A stretch of DNA of 64,000 bases from DASRIA01 sp963768885 (lineage in GTDB: Bacteria; Actinomycetota; Thermoleophilia; Solirubrobacterales; JBBDJG01), in NCBI GenBank assembly GCA_963768885.1, contig CAVYJN010000006.1, positions 558,001 through 622,000 of the forward strand, given 5' to 3'. The stretch's first letter is position 1, and every line of letters begins with the position of its first letter. Below, in pieces: positions 1-10,084 of the stretch. The notes under the pieces are model-generated. The model ran no database searches. It saw only the letters and a list, made by a program, of their open reading frames with translations, and was not told where the DNA came from. A program made the translations under genes and the position numbers.

Positions 1-2590
1 GTCAGCCCCAGGTCGGCGACCGGCTTGACCGTCGTGGTCGCGCTCGCCGAGTTGTTGGCCGAGCTCGGGTCCGTGGCCGTGGAGATGACGGTCGCCTGGT
101 TCGTGATCGTCCCCGGGGCGCCGGCGGTCACCTTGATCTCGACGCCCGCGTTGGCGCCGCTCGCGATCGTTCCGAGCGCGCAGATCACGTTGCTGCCGGA
201 GGGCACGCAGCTTCCCTGGGTGGCGGTCGCCGACACGAAGGTCACCCCGGCCGGCAGGTTGTCGCTCAGCGAGACGCTGGGAGCGCTCGCGGGCCCGCCG
301 TTGCTGACCGTGAGGTTGTAGGTGAGCTGGTGGCCGGAGAGCACCGGGTCCGGGGAGTCGGTCTTGGTCAGCGAGAGGTCCGCGACCGGGTCGACCGTCG
401 TGGTCGCGCTCGCCGAGTTGTTGACCAGCACCGGGTCCGCCGTGGTGGCCGACACGGTCGCCTGGTTGGTGATCGAGCTTCCCGAGGACGGCGTGACCTT
501 GATCGTGACGCCTGCGCTGCCGCCGTTGCTCACGGTCCCGAGCGGGCACGTGACGGTGCCCGCGGCCTGCGAGCAGCTGCCCTGCGTGGGAGTGGCCGAT
601 GTGAAGGTCACGCCGCCCGGCAGCGTGTCGGTCACGGTCACCCCGGCCGCGGAAGACGGTCCCGCGTTGTTGACGCCGATCGTGTACGTGAGCTCCTGGC
701 CGGAGGAGACCGGGTCGGGCGAGTCCGACTTCGTGATGGAGAGGTCGGCCACGGGGTCGACGGTCGTGGTCGCGCTCGCGTTGTTGTTCGCCGGCGTCGG
801 GTCGGCGACGCCCGACGAGACGCTCGCGTTGTTCGTGATCGAGCCGGCGCTCTGCGGCGTGACCTTGATCTGGACGCTCGCGCTCGCGCCGTTCGCGACG
901 GTGCCCAACGAGCAGGTGACCGTGCCGGATGCCTGCGAGCACGAGCCCTGGGATGGGGTGGCCGAGTTGAACGTGACGCCGCCCGGCAGCGTGTCGCTGA
1001 GGGTCACGCCCGTTGCGCTCGAGGGGCCGGAGTTGCCGACGCCGAGCGTGTAGGTCAGCTCCTGGCCCTGGAGCACCGGGTCCGGCGAGTCGGACTTGGT
1101 CAGCGACAGGTTCGCGGCCGGGTTCACCGTCGTCGCGGCGCTCGCCGTGTTGTTCGCGGAGTTGGGGTCGCTGATGGTCGACGCGGCGCTCGCCTGGTTC
1201 GTGATCGATCCCGTCGTCGTCGGCGTGACCTTGATCTGGACGCTGGCGCTCGCGCCGTTCGCGATCGTCCCGAGCGGGCAGGTGACCGTCCCCGCCGATT
1301 GCGAGCACGTTCCCTGCGAGGGCGTCGCCGACGTGAACGTCACGCCGGCGGGCAGCGTGTCGCTCAGGGAGACGCTCGGCGCGGCCGACGGCCCGGCGTT
1401 CTGGACCCCGACCGTGTAGGTCAGCTCCTGCCCGACCAGGACCGGGTCCGGCGAGTCGGACTTCGTCACCACCAGGTCGGCGACGGGGTTGACGGTGGTG
1501 GTGGCGCTCGCCGAGTTGTTGGCGAGGTTCGTGTCCGTGGCCGCCGAGGTGACGCTCGCCTGGTTGGTGATCGAGCCCTGGGCCTGGGGCCGGACCTTGA
1601 TCGAGGCGCGTCGCGTTGCCGCCGTTCGCGATCGTGCCGAGGTTGCAGGTGACCGTGCCCGAGGACTCCGAGCAGGTGCCCTGCGAAGGCGTCGCCGAGT
1701 CGAACGTCACGCCGCTCGGCAGCGTGTCGGTGAGCACCACGGCGGTGGCGCCGGAAGGCCCGGCGTTCGCGACGGTGAGCGTGTAGGTGAGCAGCTGGCC
1801 GACCAGCACCGGGTCGGGCGCGTCGGACTTGGTGAGCGAGAGGTTCGCGGATGCGTTCACGGTCGTGACCGCGCTCGCGCCGTTGTTGGCCGTGTTGGGG
1901 TCCCCCGTGAGCGACGTCACGTTCGCCTGGTTCGTGATCGAGCCGACCGACTGGGGGGTGACGTTGATCGTGACGGTCGCGCTCGCGGTGTTGGCGAGCG
2001 TGCCCAGCGAGCAGGTGACCGTGCCCGACGCCTGCGAGCAGCTGCCCTGCGTGGTCGTCGCCGAGTTGAACGTCACGCCCGCGGGCAGCGTGTCGGTGAG
2101 GGTGATGCCGGTGGCGCTCGAGGGGCCCGCGTTGCTGACCCCGATCGTGTAGGCGAGCGGCGTCCCGACCGCGACCGGGTCGGGCGAGTCGGTCTTCGTG
2201 ACCGCCAGGTCCGCCGACGGGTTGACCGTCGTCGATGCGCTCGCGCTGTTGTTGCCCGAGACCGGGTCGTTCACGCTCGACGCGACCGTCGCCGTGTTGT
2301 TGATCGTCCCGGTGGACTGCGGGCGGCCCTTGATCTGGATGGTCGGGGAGGCCCCGTTGGCGACCGTGCCGAGCTGGCACGTGACGACGCCGCTCGTCTG
2401 GGAGCACGTCCCCTGTGACGGGGTCGCCGAGTCGAAGATCATCCCGGCCGGGAGCGTGTCGGTGACCACCGTCCCGGTCGCGGCGCGCGGGCCGGCGTTG
2501 CCGACGGTGAGGTTGTAGGTCACCTGCTGGCCGACCAGCACCGGGTCCGGCGAGTCGGTCTTCGTGATCGACAGGTTCGCGTTCAGCGCC
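1..2590 (-). repeat. Tandem 366-bp DUF11-coding repeats
   Basis: The complement of the TDSPDPV codons begins an anchor ACCGGGTC at 343, 709, 1075, 1441, 1808, 2174 and 2540. Spacings are 366, 366, 366, 367, 366 and 366. Each unit encodes one 122-residue Ig-like DUF11 domain with the order TDSPDPV, AGPS, DTLPAGV, GTCSQ, NNTATV. The array continues beyond the window edge. Confidence 0.93.
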
Positions 2591-4010
2591 GGCGCGTTGT
2601 AGGTGACCGGGTCGAACGTGCGGCCGAGCTCGTCCGTCGGCGTGACCGTGACCGAGGTGCCGCTCACGCTCACGCTCAGGAAGTGGTGCACGCGGTCCTT
2701 CGTGGCCGGGATCGGCCCGGCGCCGCACGCGCTGCCGACGTTGGACTGGTTCGACCAGCCGATGCCGTAGGCATCCGTCGCGCCGCACCCGGCGGTGGCC
2801 CCGATCGACTCGAGGTTCGCGCCCCCGCCGCCGGTGATGTGCGTCGGGATGCCGCCCGACGGCGCGGTGTGGCGCTGGTAGTTGTGCGAGTGGCCGTTGA
2901 AGCCCGCCGTCACGTCGTAGAGCTTCAGCAGCCCCTCGAGCGAGTTCGCGCCCTGGAGGTAGGTGTCGGGCCCGCTCTCGCTCGAGTCGGAGTTGAGCGG
3001 GTAGTGCCAGAAGGCGAAGCGCAGCGCGCGCGGGTGGGTCGCGAGGTCGTTCGCGAGCCACTGGTACTGCGGGGAGTTGGGCCCCCAGTGGTTGTCGAAG
3101 TCGTTCTGGAACGGGGTCGCCGTGCCGGAGTTCGTGTCGTCCCACGCGGTGGTCAGCACGTAGAAGCGCGCCATCCCGGCGTCGAACGCGTACCAGCCGC
3201 TCGGGTAGTCCATCGAGGTCGTGCCGTTCAGGCAGCAGTACGTATCGGACGCCCAGCGCCCGCCCGACGAGGAGGCCGCCGTGTCCTGGGGCCAGTTCGT
3301 GAGGGCCACCGTGTTGTTGTAGTCGTGGTTGCCGAGCGCCGGGAACAGCGGCAGCGATGCGCCCGCGACCTTCCAGTAGTTGGGGCCGAAGACCGCGCTC
3401 GTGTTGTCACCGGTCTGGTAGAGGTCGCCGTAGCTCTTCTGGCTGCCCGACCTCGTAGGCGTTGTCGCCGGTCGTGAGCGCGAAGCGCGCGCCGCTCTGT
3501 GCGATCTGCGAGATCACGTTCGCCTGGTCGGGGTTGCCGGCCGCGAGCGTCTTGCCCCAGTCGCCGAACACGGCGAACTTGAAGGGCGCGCTCGACCCCG
3601 ACGGGACCTGGGTCGTGAACACGGGAGAGCGCGTCCGTGCCCAGCAGGTCGAGCTGGGCGCTGCCGAAGTAGACGCGGTAGCAGTACTGCGTGTTCGCGG
3701 ACAGGCCCGTGAGCTGGGCCTTCCACTGGTACTGGGAGACGCCGTTGACGAGGATGAACGTCCGCGTCCCCGTGGCGGCGTTCGTGTCGCAGGTGCCCCC
3801 GGCCAGGCCGTACTTGACCGTTGCGCTCGTGGACGAGATGTCGGTCCCGAAGTTCACCATCACCGACGTGCCGACCAGGTCGGTGAGGTAGGGGTAGCGC
3901 TTCAGCTTCGCGTCGTAGGCGGAAGCCGGGGCGCAAAGCAGCGCAAAAGCGGCGATGGCCACAATCGTGACCATCCCCCAAACCCTGCCTCGCATCATGC
4001 GTTGCCTCAT
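1..4010 (-). CDS. Secreted purple-acid-phosphatase-like protein with DUF11 repeat array (partial, frameshifted)
   Basis: Runs off the left edge, so the C-terminus is missing. The ATG at 4010 follows AGGGAG. A signal peptide (FALLCAPASA) leads into a fibronectin-like N-terminal domain of purple acid phosphatases, then a calcineurin-like metallophosphoesterase whose metal-ligand motifs GDWG, GDNAY, GNHDY and GHSHNYQRH lie between about 3560 and 2870. From about 2590 down to base 1 there are at least seven DUF11 units (each starting near TDSPDPV), spaced 366 bp (122 aa). The frame is broken by one extra base near 3625, 3445 and 1605; the unit containing 1605 is 367 bp long, which pinpoints that insertion. 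By family it should be an extracellular phosphoesterase on a long surface stalk; the substrate is unknown. The long plus-strand frames across the repeats are antisense shadows. Confidence 0.8.
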
Positions 4011-4089
4011 TGGCTGCTCCCTGCCCTATGGCTTCTCGCTGACTCCCGGTCGCGAGCGTCCTAATCCGCATGCCCCAGCGGCTTGAGCG

Positions 4090-4119
4090 ATCCTAACCGC
4101 CGCAGTTTGCGGGAATCAA
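4090..4119 (-). promoter_or_regulatory. Putative promoter of the phosphatase/DUF11 gene
   Basis: On the minus strand TTGATT (4119-4114), 18 bases, then TAGGAT (4095-4090). The same TTGA(C/T)T-N18-TAGnnT layout occurs at 10325 and 21107. The spacer contains the short dyad CCGCA-AAC-TGCGG. It sits about 80 bases before the ATG at 4010. Confidence 0.55.
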
Positions 4120-4149
4120 CCCCCTACAGGAGGAGATTTCGACGGGCCG

Positions 4150-5041
4150 TTAGCTGCCGGACTGCGTTGCGGCAGGCGGGGTGTCCCCCCACACGTCCGG
4201 CTGGGACCGGTAGGCGCGCTTGTCGAGCGTCAGCGCCTCGCGGCGGACCTCGTCCATCTCCTGCGCGTCGAGCTTCCTCACCTTGATCAGCACGAGGATC
4301 TCCTTCTCCGTGCCGCCCGCGCGGCGCCGCGCGCGTGTTGCCGACGTTGGGCGCGTAGTACTTGAGCTGGAAGCCGTCGTTGGGCTCGAGCGGGTTCGTC
4401 TCCCTGGTCACCACGACGTCGTCGTAGCAGCCCGTTGGCACGCAGTCCCGCTGACCGGTCTTCTCGACCCGCGCCACGTCCGCGAACTCGATCGCCGGCG
4501 CGAGGCCCTGGCGGTAGCGCGAGGTCCCCTCCTCGGGGTCCGCCCGCATCATGATCCCCGCCTGTGCGCGCTGGACGCCCGCCAGCCACGTGTCGGGCGC
4601 AGCCTCGAACTTTCCGGACTCGGAGTACTCCTCGGGGTACTCGCCGAGCAGCCAGACGTTGCCGTCGTCGTCCTGCGCCCACATCGCCAGCTCGCCCTCC
4701 AGCAGCTTGCCCGCGTTGATGTCGCGGTCCCAGAGCACGACCGTCCGCACTCCGTTTACCTGCTTGGTCAGGTCGGTGACGGTGAAGATGACCTGGTGGT
4801 CGCGACGCCCGAGACCCCGGTTGGAGCGTCCTTCGTACACGAGCTGGGTGCCCGGCTCGAGCGGCGAGTACTTGTTGTCGATCTTGGTCGGGTCGGTGAA
4901 GTTCTGGGCGTCGAAGTCGGTGTGGACGGCCTGCTTCGCCTGGGCCGGCTCGTCGTCTCCGCACGCGCCCAGGGCCACGGGTAGCAGCATCGTCGCTACG
5001 GCGGCGAGAGCCGCCACGGGCCTGGATCCGAGCCGGGTCAT
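4150..5041 (-). CDS. Conserved secreted lipoprotein, function unknown (one frameshift)
   Basis: The ATG at 5041 overlaps the stop of the preceding gene (ATGA), so the two are probably co-translated. The N-terminus has a lipoprotein signal ending LGACGDDEP. The mature part carries motifs typical of a widespread uncharacterised actinobacterial family: YSPLEPGTQLVYEG, TVTDLTKQVNGVRTVVLWD, and the run DGNVWLLGEYPEEY. One extra base near 4325, inside a GC-rich run after NTRA, breaks the frame. Removing it gives a C-terminus ending TPPAATQSGS and a 296-residue protein. It is the last gene of the export operon starting at 10084. No enzymatic motif is visible. Confidence 0.75.
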
Positions 5042-5955
5042 GACTGCGTGGCGGGCTTCACCTGCTGGAGGAGCTGCTGGTTCTCCTTGCGGAACTGCTC
5101 CTCGTACTGCGGCCGTACCGCGCGCTCGACCGGCTCGATCTCCTGCTTCTCGCATGCGAGGTCGGCGTTCGCGACCTTCACCTCTTCGGCCTGCAACGAC
5201 GCGAGTGCCGCGCGGTCGTAGCTGGCCCCCTGGGGGATCGTCGAGGTCCCGGGCCTGACGCCCGCGCCGACGATCGCCTGGTACCGCTCGGTCATGTCCT
5301 CGTCGATCGCGTCGGGCTCCTCGTAGCGGTAGCCCTTCTCGAGCATGCACGCGGCCCATTTCTCGTTGGCCTTGACCATGCGCTGGTCCTGGACGATCCG
5401 CTCGTCGAGCCCGTCGAGCTTCTCCACGAGCGAGGTCAGCACGGCGGCGCCTCCGAAGGCGGCCTCGCTGGCCTCCTTCGTGCAGCCGCCCAGCTCGCTG
5501 AAGTCGCCGGAGTCGACCGCCTCGGCGAAGGTCACGCCGGGGTTGTCCCCCCCGAGCGCACGGTCGTAGGCCGCGCGGTCCGCCGACGAAAGGCTGTTCC
5601 TGATGCGCTCGTTGGGGTCGGACTGCTGGTCGCCCTTGCCGTACAGCGTGCTGATCCCGTACCCGAACTGCTTCGTGAACTCCTCGTCGCTGATGCGCGC
5701 CTTCCCGGTCACCGCCTGCTGCTGCGCGAACGGGTCGACGGGCACGTATTCGAAGCCCTGGGTCTTCATGCACTCGCCGATGCGGTTCTCGACGCGCGCC
5801 TGGACCTCCTTGGCGTTGTCGCCGCCGAAGCCGAGCGTGTCCTCGAGCTCCTGAGGAGGCTCGTTCGACTTGTCGTCACCGCCGCAGCCGACCGCGAACA
5901 GGGCCGCGATGCCCATCAAGACCAATGGCAAGAGGCGCCGACGCGCGAACCGCAT
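5038..5955 (-). CDS. Secreted lipoprotein with repeated Cys-Met motifs, function unknown
   Basis: 305 residues from the ATG at 5955, chosen over an in-frame upstream start because AAAGGAAC lies just before it. The lipobox is FAVGCGGDD. The mature region is hydrophilic and helical, with two Cys-Met/Gly elements (IGECMKTQGFEY and WAACMLEKGYRY) spaced through the protein and a third Cys in ADLACEKQ. This resembles a family of actinobacterial lipoproteins often found near peptidoglycan-binding efflux adaptors. It lies 70 bases after the MacB-like permease and overlaps the next lipoprotein gene by four bases. It may be an extracytoplasmic accessory of the exporter, but that rests on position alone. 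Confidence 0.8.
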   Translation of the reverse strand: MRFARRRLLPLVLMGIAALFAVGCGGDDKSNEPPQELEDTLGFGGDNAKEVQARVENRIGECMKTQGFEYVPVDPFAQQQAVTGKARISDEEFTKQFGYGISTLYGKGDQQSDPNERIRNSLSSADRAAYDRALGGDNPGVTFAEAVDSGDFSELGGCTKEASEAAFGGAAVLTSLVEKLDGLDERIVQDQRMVKANEKWAACMLEKGYRYEEPDAIDEDMTERYQAIVGAGVRPGTSTIPQGASYDRAALASLQAEEVKVANADLACEKQEIEPVERAVRPQYEEQFRKENQQLLQQVKPATQS

Positions 5956-6025
5956 GAACGTTCCTTTCTCTCTCATCTTCCCCGCTCGGGCGACCATAAC
6001 CGCAACCGCGGAAAATGTCGCGCTT

Positions 6026-7303
6026 TCATGCCGTGCCCGCCCGGAGGGCTTCGACAGGCTCCATGTTGGCCGCGCGCAGGGAGGGGTAGGTGCCCGACAG
6101 CAGCCCGATCAACGCGCCCACGAAGGGCGCCGCCAGGGGAATCATCGGATCGAGCACGGGCGTCCAGGTGCGGCTCGCGGCGACGGCGACCACGACCAGG
6201 ATCCCGAGGCTCGCGCCGACGATGCCGCCGAGCAGGCCCATCACGGTGCTCTCGATCAGGAACTGCGCGGCGATGTGCCGGCGGGCCGCGCCGAGCGCGC
6301 GGCGCAGGCCGATCTCGCCCACCCGCTCCAGCACCGAGACCAGCGTCACGTTCGCGATGCCGAGCGCGCCGACCAGCAGCGAGACCCCGCCCAGCAGCAG
6401 GAAGAGGGCGTTGAGGTCGTTCTCGACGTTGCCGCGCAGCTGCTCCGGGTCGGGTGGCGCGGCGACACGCAGGAGGCCGGGGTCGCTCGGGTTCAGCGCC
6501 TCCGGTGCCTGGCGCACGATCAGGTCGACCGCCCCGATGTCGGTCTCGATCTGCACCGAGCTCGGCGCCGCGAGCCCGAACTCCTGGCGAGCCGTGCCGT
6601 TGGGGATCGTCATCGACCCGAGCAGCGACACCTGGCGCCCGACCTCTCCCACGAGGCCGATCACCTGGTAGAGGCGGTCGCCGAGGAAGATCGCGGGCTG
6701 CTGGTCGAGGTTCGTGATGCCCAGCCGGCGGGCCGCGTTGACCCCGAGCACGGCGACCCGGTCGTTGCGGTCCGAATGCCCGCGGTCGGGGAAGCGCCCG
6801 GCGATCAGCTTCGCACGCACCGCATCCCACAGGCCCGGCGACGCGGCACGCACCGGCAGCTGCACCTCGGTGCGGCCGAGCGGGTCGTTGATCGGGACGG
6901 AGCGCACCAGGGTCCCGCGCACGTTCACCTCGGCGAGCGTGCCCGCCGCGGCCACGCCGTTCAGGCGCTTGATCCGTGCCTCCGCGTCCCACGGGATCAC
7001 GTTCGCGGCCCCGCCTCCGCTGCGCTGGGCCGCCGGCACCGGCGTGACGACGACATCGGTGGCGGCGACCGCGTCGAAGCGTCCGACGATCTGGTTGCTC
7101 GCCGTCTTCGACAGGCCCAATGTGGCGACCAGCGCCGCCACGCCGATCACCGTCCCGAGCACGGTCAGCCCGACGCGTGCGGGGCGCGCCATGAGGCCGG
7201 CGCCCGCCTCGTTGAGGAGGTCGCGCAGTCCCATGCGGGGCTCGGCGAGAGTGCCGTTCCCGGTTTTCCCGCGGCGCCGTGAGGGCAGCGAGGGACGCTT
7301 CAC
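6026..7303 (-). CDS. MacB/FtsX-type ABC transporter permease
   Basis: 425 residues with a GTG start at 7303 that overlaps the ATPase stop (GTGA). One N-terminal membrane segment (VGLTVLGTVIGVAALVATLG) is followed by an extracytoplasmic MacB_PCD-like domain of about 200 residues. The C-terminal FtsX domain has three membrane segments, with the conserved linker ERVGEIGLRRALGAARRHI after the first (FLLLGGVSLLVGALGIANVT). This is the family topology: one segment, large external domain, three segments. Two copies would pair with two ATPases, and the external domain should contact the adaptor encoded at 8078-10084. The substrate is unknown. Confidence 0.92.
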   Translation of the reverse strand: MKRPSLPSRRRGKTGNGTLAEPRMGLRDLLNEAGAGLMARPARVGLTVLGTVIGVAALVATLGLSKTASNQIVGRFDAVAATDVVVTPVPAAQRSGGGAANVIPWDAEARIKRLNGVAAAGTLAEVNVRGTLVRSVPINDPLGRTEVQLPVRAASPGLWDAVRAKLIAGRFPDRGHSDRNDRVAVLGVNAARRLGITNLDQQPAIFLGDRLYQVIGLVGEVGRQVSLLGSMTIPNGTARQEFGLAAPSSVQIETDIGAVDLIVRQAPEALNPSDPGLLRVAAPPDPEQLRGNVENDLNALFLLLGGVSLLVGALGIANVTLVSVLERVGEIGLRRALGAARRHIAAQFLIESTVMGLLGGIVGASLGILVVVAVAASRTWTPVLDPMIPLAAPFVGALIGLLSGTYPSLRAANMEPVEALRAGTA

Positions 7304-8070
7304 GGCGTCACTTCGGCCAGCTGTCCGTCGACGATGCGCACCACGCGGCGCGCGTGCGAGGCAACGTCTTCCTCGTGCGTGATCACGACCACCGTAAGCC
7401 CGTCACGCTCGAGCTCGTGGAAGAGGGAGAGCACCGACTTGGTGTTGGTCGAGTCGAGGTTCCCGGTCGGCTCGTCGCACAGCAGCAGGGCGGGTGAGCC
7501 GAAAAGCGCGCGCGCGATCGCGACGCGCTGCTGCTCTCCGCCCGAGAGCTTCGTGGGCATGAAATCTTGGCGGGGACCCATCCCGACGCGCTCGAGCGCG
7601 GCCTGGGCGCGCTGCTCCCGGCCCTCGCGTTCCCCGCCCGCGTAGACGTCCGCGAGCATCACGTTCTCGAGCGCCGTGCGGTGGCCGAGCAGGTGGAAGG
7701 TCTGGAACACGAAGCCGATCCGCCGGGCGCGCACGGCCGCGCGCTGCTCGTCGTCGAGGCCGGCGGCGTCGATGCCGTCGATCAGGTAGGTGCCCGCCGT
7801 GGGCCGGTCGAGGCAGCCGAGGATGTTGAGCAGCGTCGACTTTCCCGAGCCCGAAGGCCCGACGACCGCGAGCCAGTCGCCGCTGAAGACGGTCAGGTTG
7901 ACGCCGCGCAGCGCCTGCACCGGCGGGTCGCTGCCGAACGTGCGGCTGATGTCGTGCAGCTCCACCACCGGCCGCTTCTCGCCCGGCGCGGGGGATGCGC
8001 GCTCGAGCGGCGTCCACGAGGTCTCGACCTGCGGGGTGAGGATGCCGGTCTCGGGAGCGGGCTCGGCCAC
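7300..8070 (-). CDS. ABC transporter ATP-binding protein, MacB/LolD type
   Basis: 256 residues from a GTG at 8070, seven bases after the adaptor stop. A longer frame to 8316 overlaps the adaptor coding region and its start-side residues are only Ala/Arg-rich shadow sequence. Motifs: Walker A GPSGSGKST, Q-loop FVFQTFHLLGHRTALENV, signature LSGGEQQRVAIARAL, Walker B LLLCDEPTGNLDS, H-loop ITHEED. An N-terminal extension of about 35 residues precedes the domain (VELHDISRTFG). It energises the permease encoded immediately downstream. Confidence 0.94.
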   Translation of the reverse strand: MAEPAPETGILTPQVETSWTPLERASPAPGEKRPVVELHDISRTFGSDPPVQALRGVNLTVFSGDWLAVVGPSGSGKSTLLNILGCLDRPTAGTYLIDGIDAAGLDDEQRAAVRARRIGFVFQTFHLLGHRTALENVMLADVYAGGEREGREQRAQAALERVGMGPRQDFMPTKLSGGEQQRVAIARALFGSPALLLCDEPTGNLDSTNTKSVLSLFHELERDGLTVVVITHEEDVASHARRVVRIVDGQLAEVTP

Positions 8071-8077
8071 GGTGGAA

Positions 8078-10084
8078 CTAGGGCGTGGTGCCGCCGCCGG
8101 TCGTGCCCGATCCCTGCGAGCCGCCGGTCGTCCCCCCGGTGGTTCCTCCGGTCGTGCCGCCGGTGCTTCCGCTCGACCCCGTGCCGCCGCCTCCGGACCC
8201 GCCGCCGGTACTGCCCGTGCCGCCGGTCGCACCGGTGCCGCCCGCCGACCCCGTCGAGCCCGTGCCGCCCGCCGTCGTGCCGGCGGGAGCGCTGCCCGTC
8301 TTGCCGTCGCGCTCACCGACGATCACGAGGTTGCCGGCCGCGAGCTCGCCGCGCACCGCGCGGACCTCGACCAGGCCCTGGGCCGCGAGACCGGGCTCGA
8401 CCGTCACATACTCGGTGCGCCCGCCCTGGCGCTGGACCTGGATGCGGGAGCTCCCGTCCGCGCCGACCGAGAGCGCCGTGACCGGGACCGCGAGAACCGC
8501 TTCCTGCGTGCTCTTGACGGCGATCGTGAGCTTCACCGACGCGCCCACGAGCTGGGCGGGGGCGGTCCTCGGGGTGATGGACACGTAGACGCGGCCCTGC
8601 TCGACCTTGTGCGTCCCGGGCGCATCCGCGACCTGCGTCACGACGCCGGTTGTCTTGATGCCGAGGTCGGGCTCCTCGATCGCGACCGTCGCGCCGGGCC
8701 GCACCAGCTTTGCGTCGTTGATCGAGAGCGACGAGTCGATCGCGAGGCGCGAGTTGCTGACGGTCATCACCCGACCGGCGACGGTGTCGCCGCGCCGCAC
8801 GCGCACGGAGTCCACGCGCAATGGCAAGGTGTTGAAGAAGAGGACCTCGTTCGCAGGCACCGAGACGCCGACCTGGCGTGCGAGCCGCGCGACGTCGCGC
8901 TGTGCGCTGCGCGCCTCCTTGCCGGCGGCCTGGATCACGAGCTGGTGGAGTGAGTTGTTGCCCGGGGTGCGCATCAGCCGCAGCCGCCGCGAGGCGAGGA
9001 TCACCTGGCGGCGCGCGTTGGGCAGCGACTTCTGGGCCTTGGTGCGGTCGGCCCGCGCGCGCACGACCGCGTCGCGGCCGGCCTCGCGCGTCGCGCTGCT
9101 CGAGGCGATCGACGCGTTCACGTCCGCCTGCGCGACCGTGACGTCGTCCCCGGCCGCCCGCAGGGCGGACTGGAGCGCCGCGCGCTCCGAGGGCGAGGTG
9201 TCGGGCGGGGCCTCCGCGAGGTTGCGCTGCGCCTCGACGAGCGCGTCGGCCGCCTTGTTGGCGGCTGCGCGCTTGGCGACCACCTCCGCCGCGGCGAGTG
9301 CGTTGTCGCGGCGCTCGTTCGCGAGCGCAAGCGATACGGCGCGGGCCTGCGAGGAAAGCTCGTGCTGCACCGTGACGACCGTGTCGCGCGCCGTCTGAAG
9401 GTCGATCCGGGCCTGCGCGATGTCGGCCGGTGCGGCGCCCTTTGAGGCGAGCTGCGATTGGAGATAGGCGTCGCGCGCGGCGGAAGCGGCGGCGCGCGCG
9501 GTCCGCAGTTGGTCGAGCTGGGTGTCGGTCGCCCCGAAGGGAGCCCATCCCGAGCGCTCGTACCACGATGCGACCGCGGAACCGGTGGCGCCGTCGAAGC
9601 GGCCGTCGACGCTCCCGGGCGAGAACCCCATCCGCGTGAGCGACTGTTCGAGCTGCCGGACGTCCTGGCCGCGGCTGCCGGGCCCGATGTCGCGGTGCGA
9701 GGGCTGCGCGCCGCGCAGGACGAAGACGGGCCGGCCGGAGACGGACATCGCGGTGCTGCCCTCGCTCACGCGGGCGCCGCGCTTGGGCCGCGTGGTGACG
9801 ATGTCGCTGATCGCGCCGCCGCTGGCGTTCTGCTTGAGCTCGGAGGTCGCGAGCACGACGGGCTGCGGCGACCCGTAGCGCACGGTCCCGCGCACGATCA
9901 CCTCGCTCGACAGCACGCGCTTCTCGACCGGCACCGTGATGGCGGACGGATCGGGGGCGGCGGTCTCGGCCGCGACCTGTGCCGGCGACTTGATCTGCGC
10001 GCCGGCCACCCAGGCCCCGGCTGCGAGCACGGTCGCCGAGCCAAGTCCCACCACGACCGTTCGGTTGAGTGCTCCTATGCCCAT
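8078..10084 (-). CDS. Efflux adaptor (membrane-fusion) protein with a peptidoglycan-binding domain
   Basis: 668 residues. The start at 10084 (MGIGALNRTVVVGLG) gives an N-terminal membrane anchor; an upstream in-frame start at 10150 lacks support. Order: anchor; first half of the lipoyl/barrel region (VEKRVLSSEVIVRGTVRYG); a PG_binding_1-like domain (GSRGQDVRQLEQSLTRMGF then VDGRFDGATGSAVASWY); a long alpha-helical coiled coil of about 190 residues; second barrel half (RVDSVRVRRGDTVAGRVMTV); membrane-proximal domain (TALSVGADGSSRIQVQ); and a tail of about 75 residues, almost all Gly, Ser and Thr. First gene of the export operon. The insert suggests the adaptor docks to the wall in a cell without an outer-membrane channel. 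Confidence 0.88.
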   Translation of the reverse strand: MGIGALNRTVVVGLGSATVLAAGAWVAGAQIKSPAQVAAETAAPDPSAITVPVEKRVLSSEVIVRGTVRYGSPQPVVLATSELKQNASGGAISDIVTTRPKRGARVSEGSTAMSVSGRPVFVLRGAQPSHRDIGPGSRGQDVRQLEQSLTRMGFSPGSVDGRFDGATGSAVASWYERSGWAPFGATDTQLDQLRTARAAASAARDAYLQSQLASKGAAPADIAQARIDLQTARDTVVTVQHELSSQARAVSLALANERRDNALAAAEVVAKRAAANKAADALVEAQRNLAEAPPDTSPSERAALQSALRAAGDDVTVAQADVNASIASSSATREAGRDAVVRARADRTKAQKSLPNARRQVILASRRLRLMRTPGNNSLHQLVIQAAGKEARSAQRDVARLARQVGVSVPANEVLFFNTLPLRVDSVRVRRGDTVAGRVMTVSNSRLAIDSSLSINDAKLVRPGATVAIEEPDLGIKTTGVVTQVADAPGTHKVEQGRVYVSITPRTAPAQLVGASVKLTIAVKSTQEAVLAVPVTALSVGADGSSRIQVQRQGGRTEYVTVEPGLAAQGLVEVRAVRGELAAGNLVIVGERDGKTGSAPAGTTAGGTGSTGSAGGTGATGGTGSTGGGSGGGGTGSSGSTGGTTGGTTGGTTGGSQGSGTTGGGTTP

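Noticed and set aside
25..2518. Series of plus-strand ORFs with repeated TVVVALAELL-like translations
   Set aside because: They are the antisense of the DUF11 repeats. The minus frame gives the recognisable TDSPDPV/DTLPAGV pattern and continues from a signal peptide and phosphatase domain.
4124..5773. 549-residue minus ORF joining two lipoproteins
   Set aside because: The N-terminal 244 residues are out of frame with the lipoprotein at 5038-5955 and are Arg/Ala-rich shadow sequence. The real second gene starts at 5041 with a lipobox.
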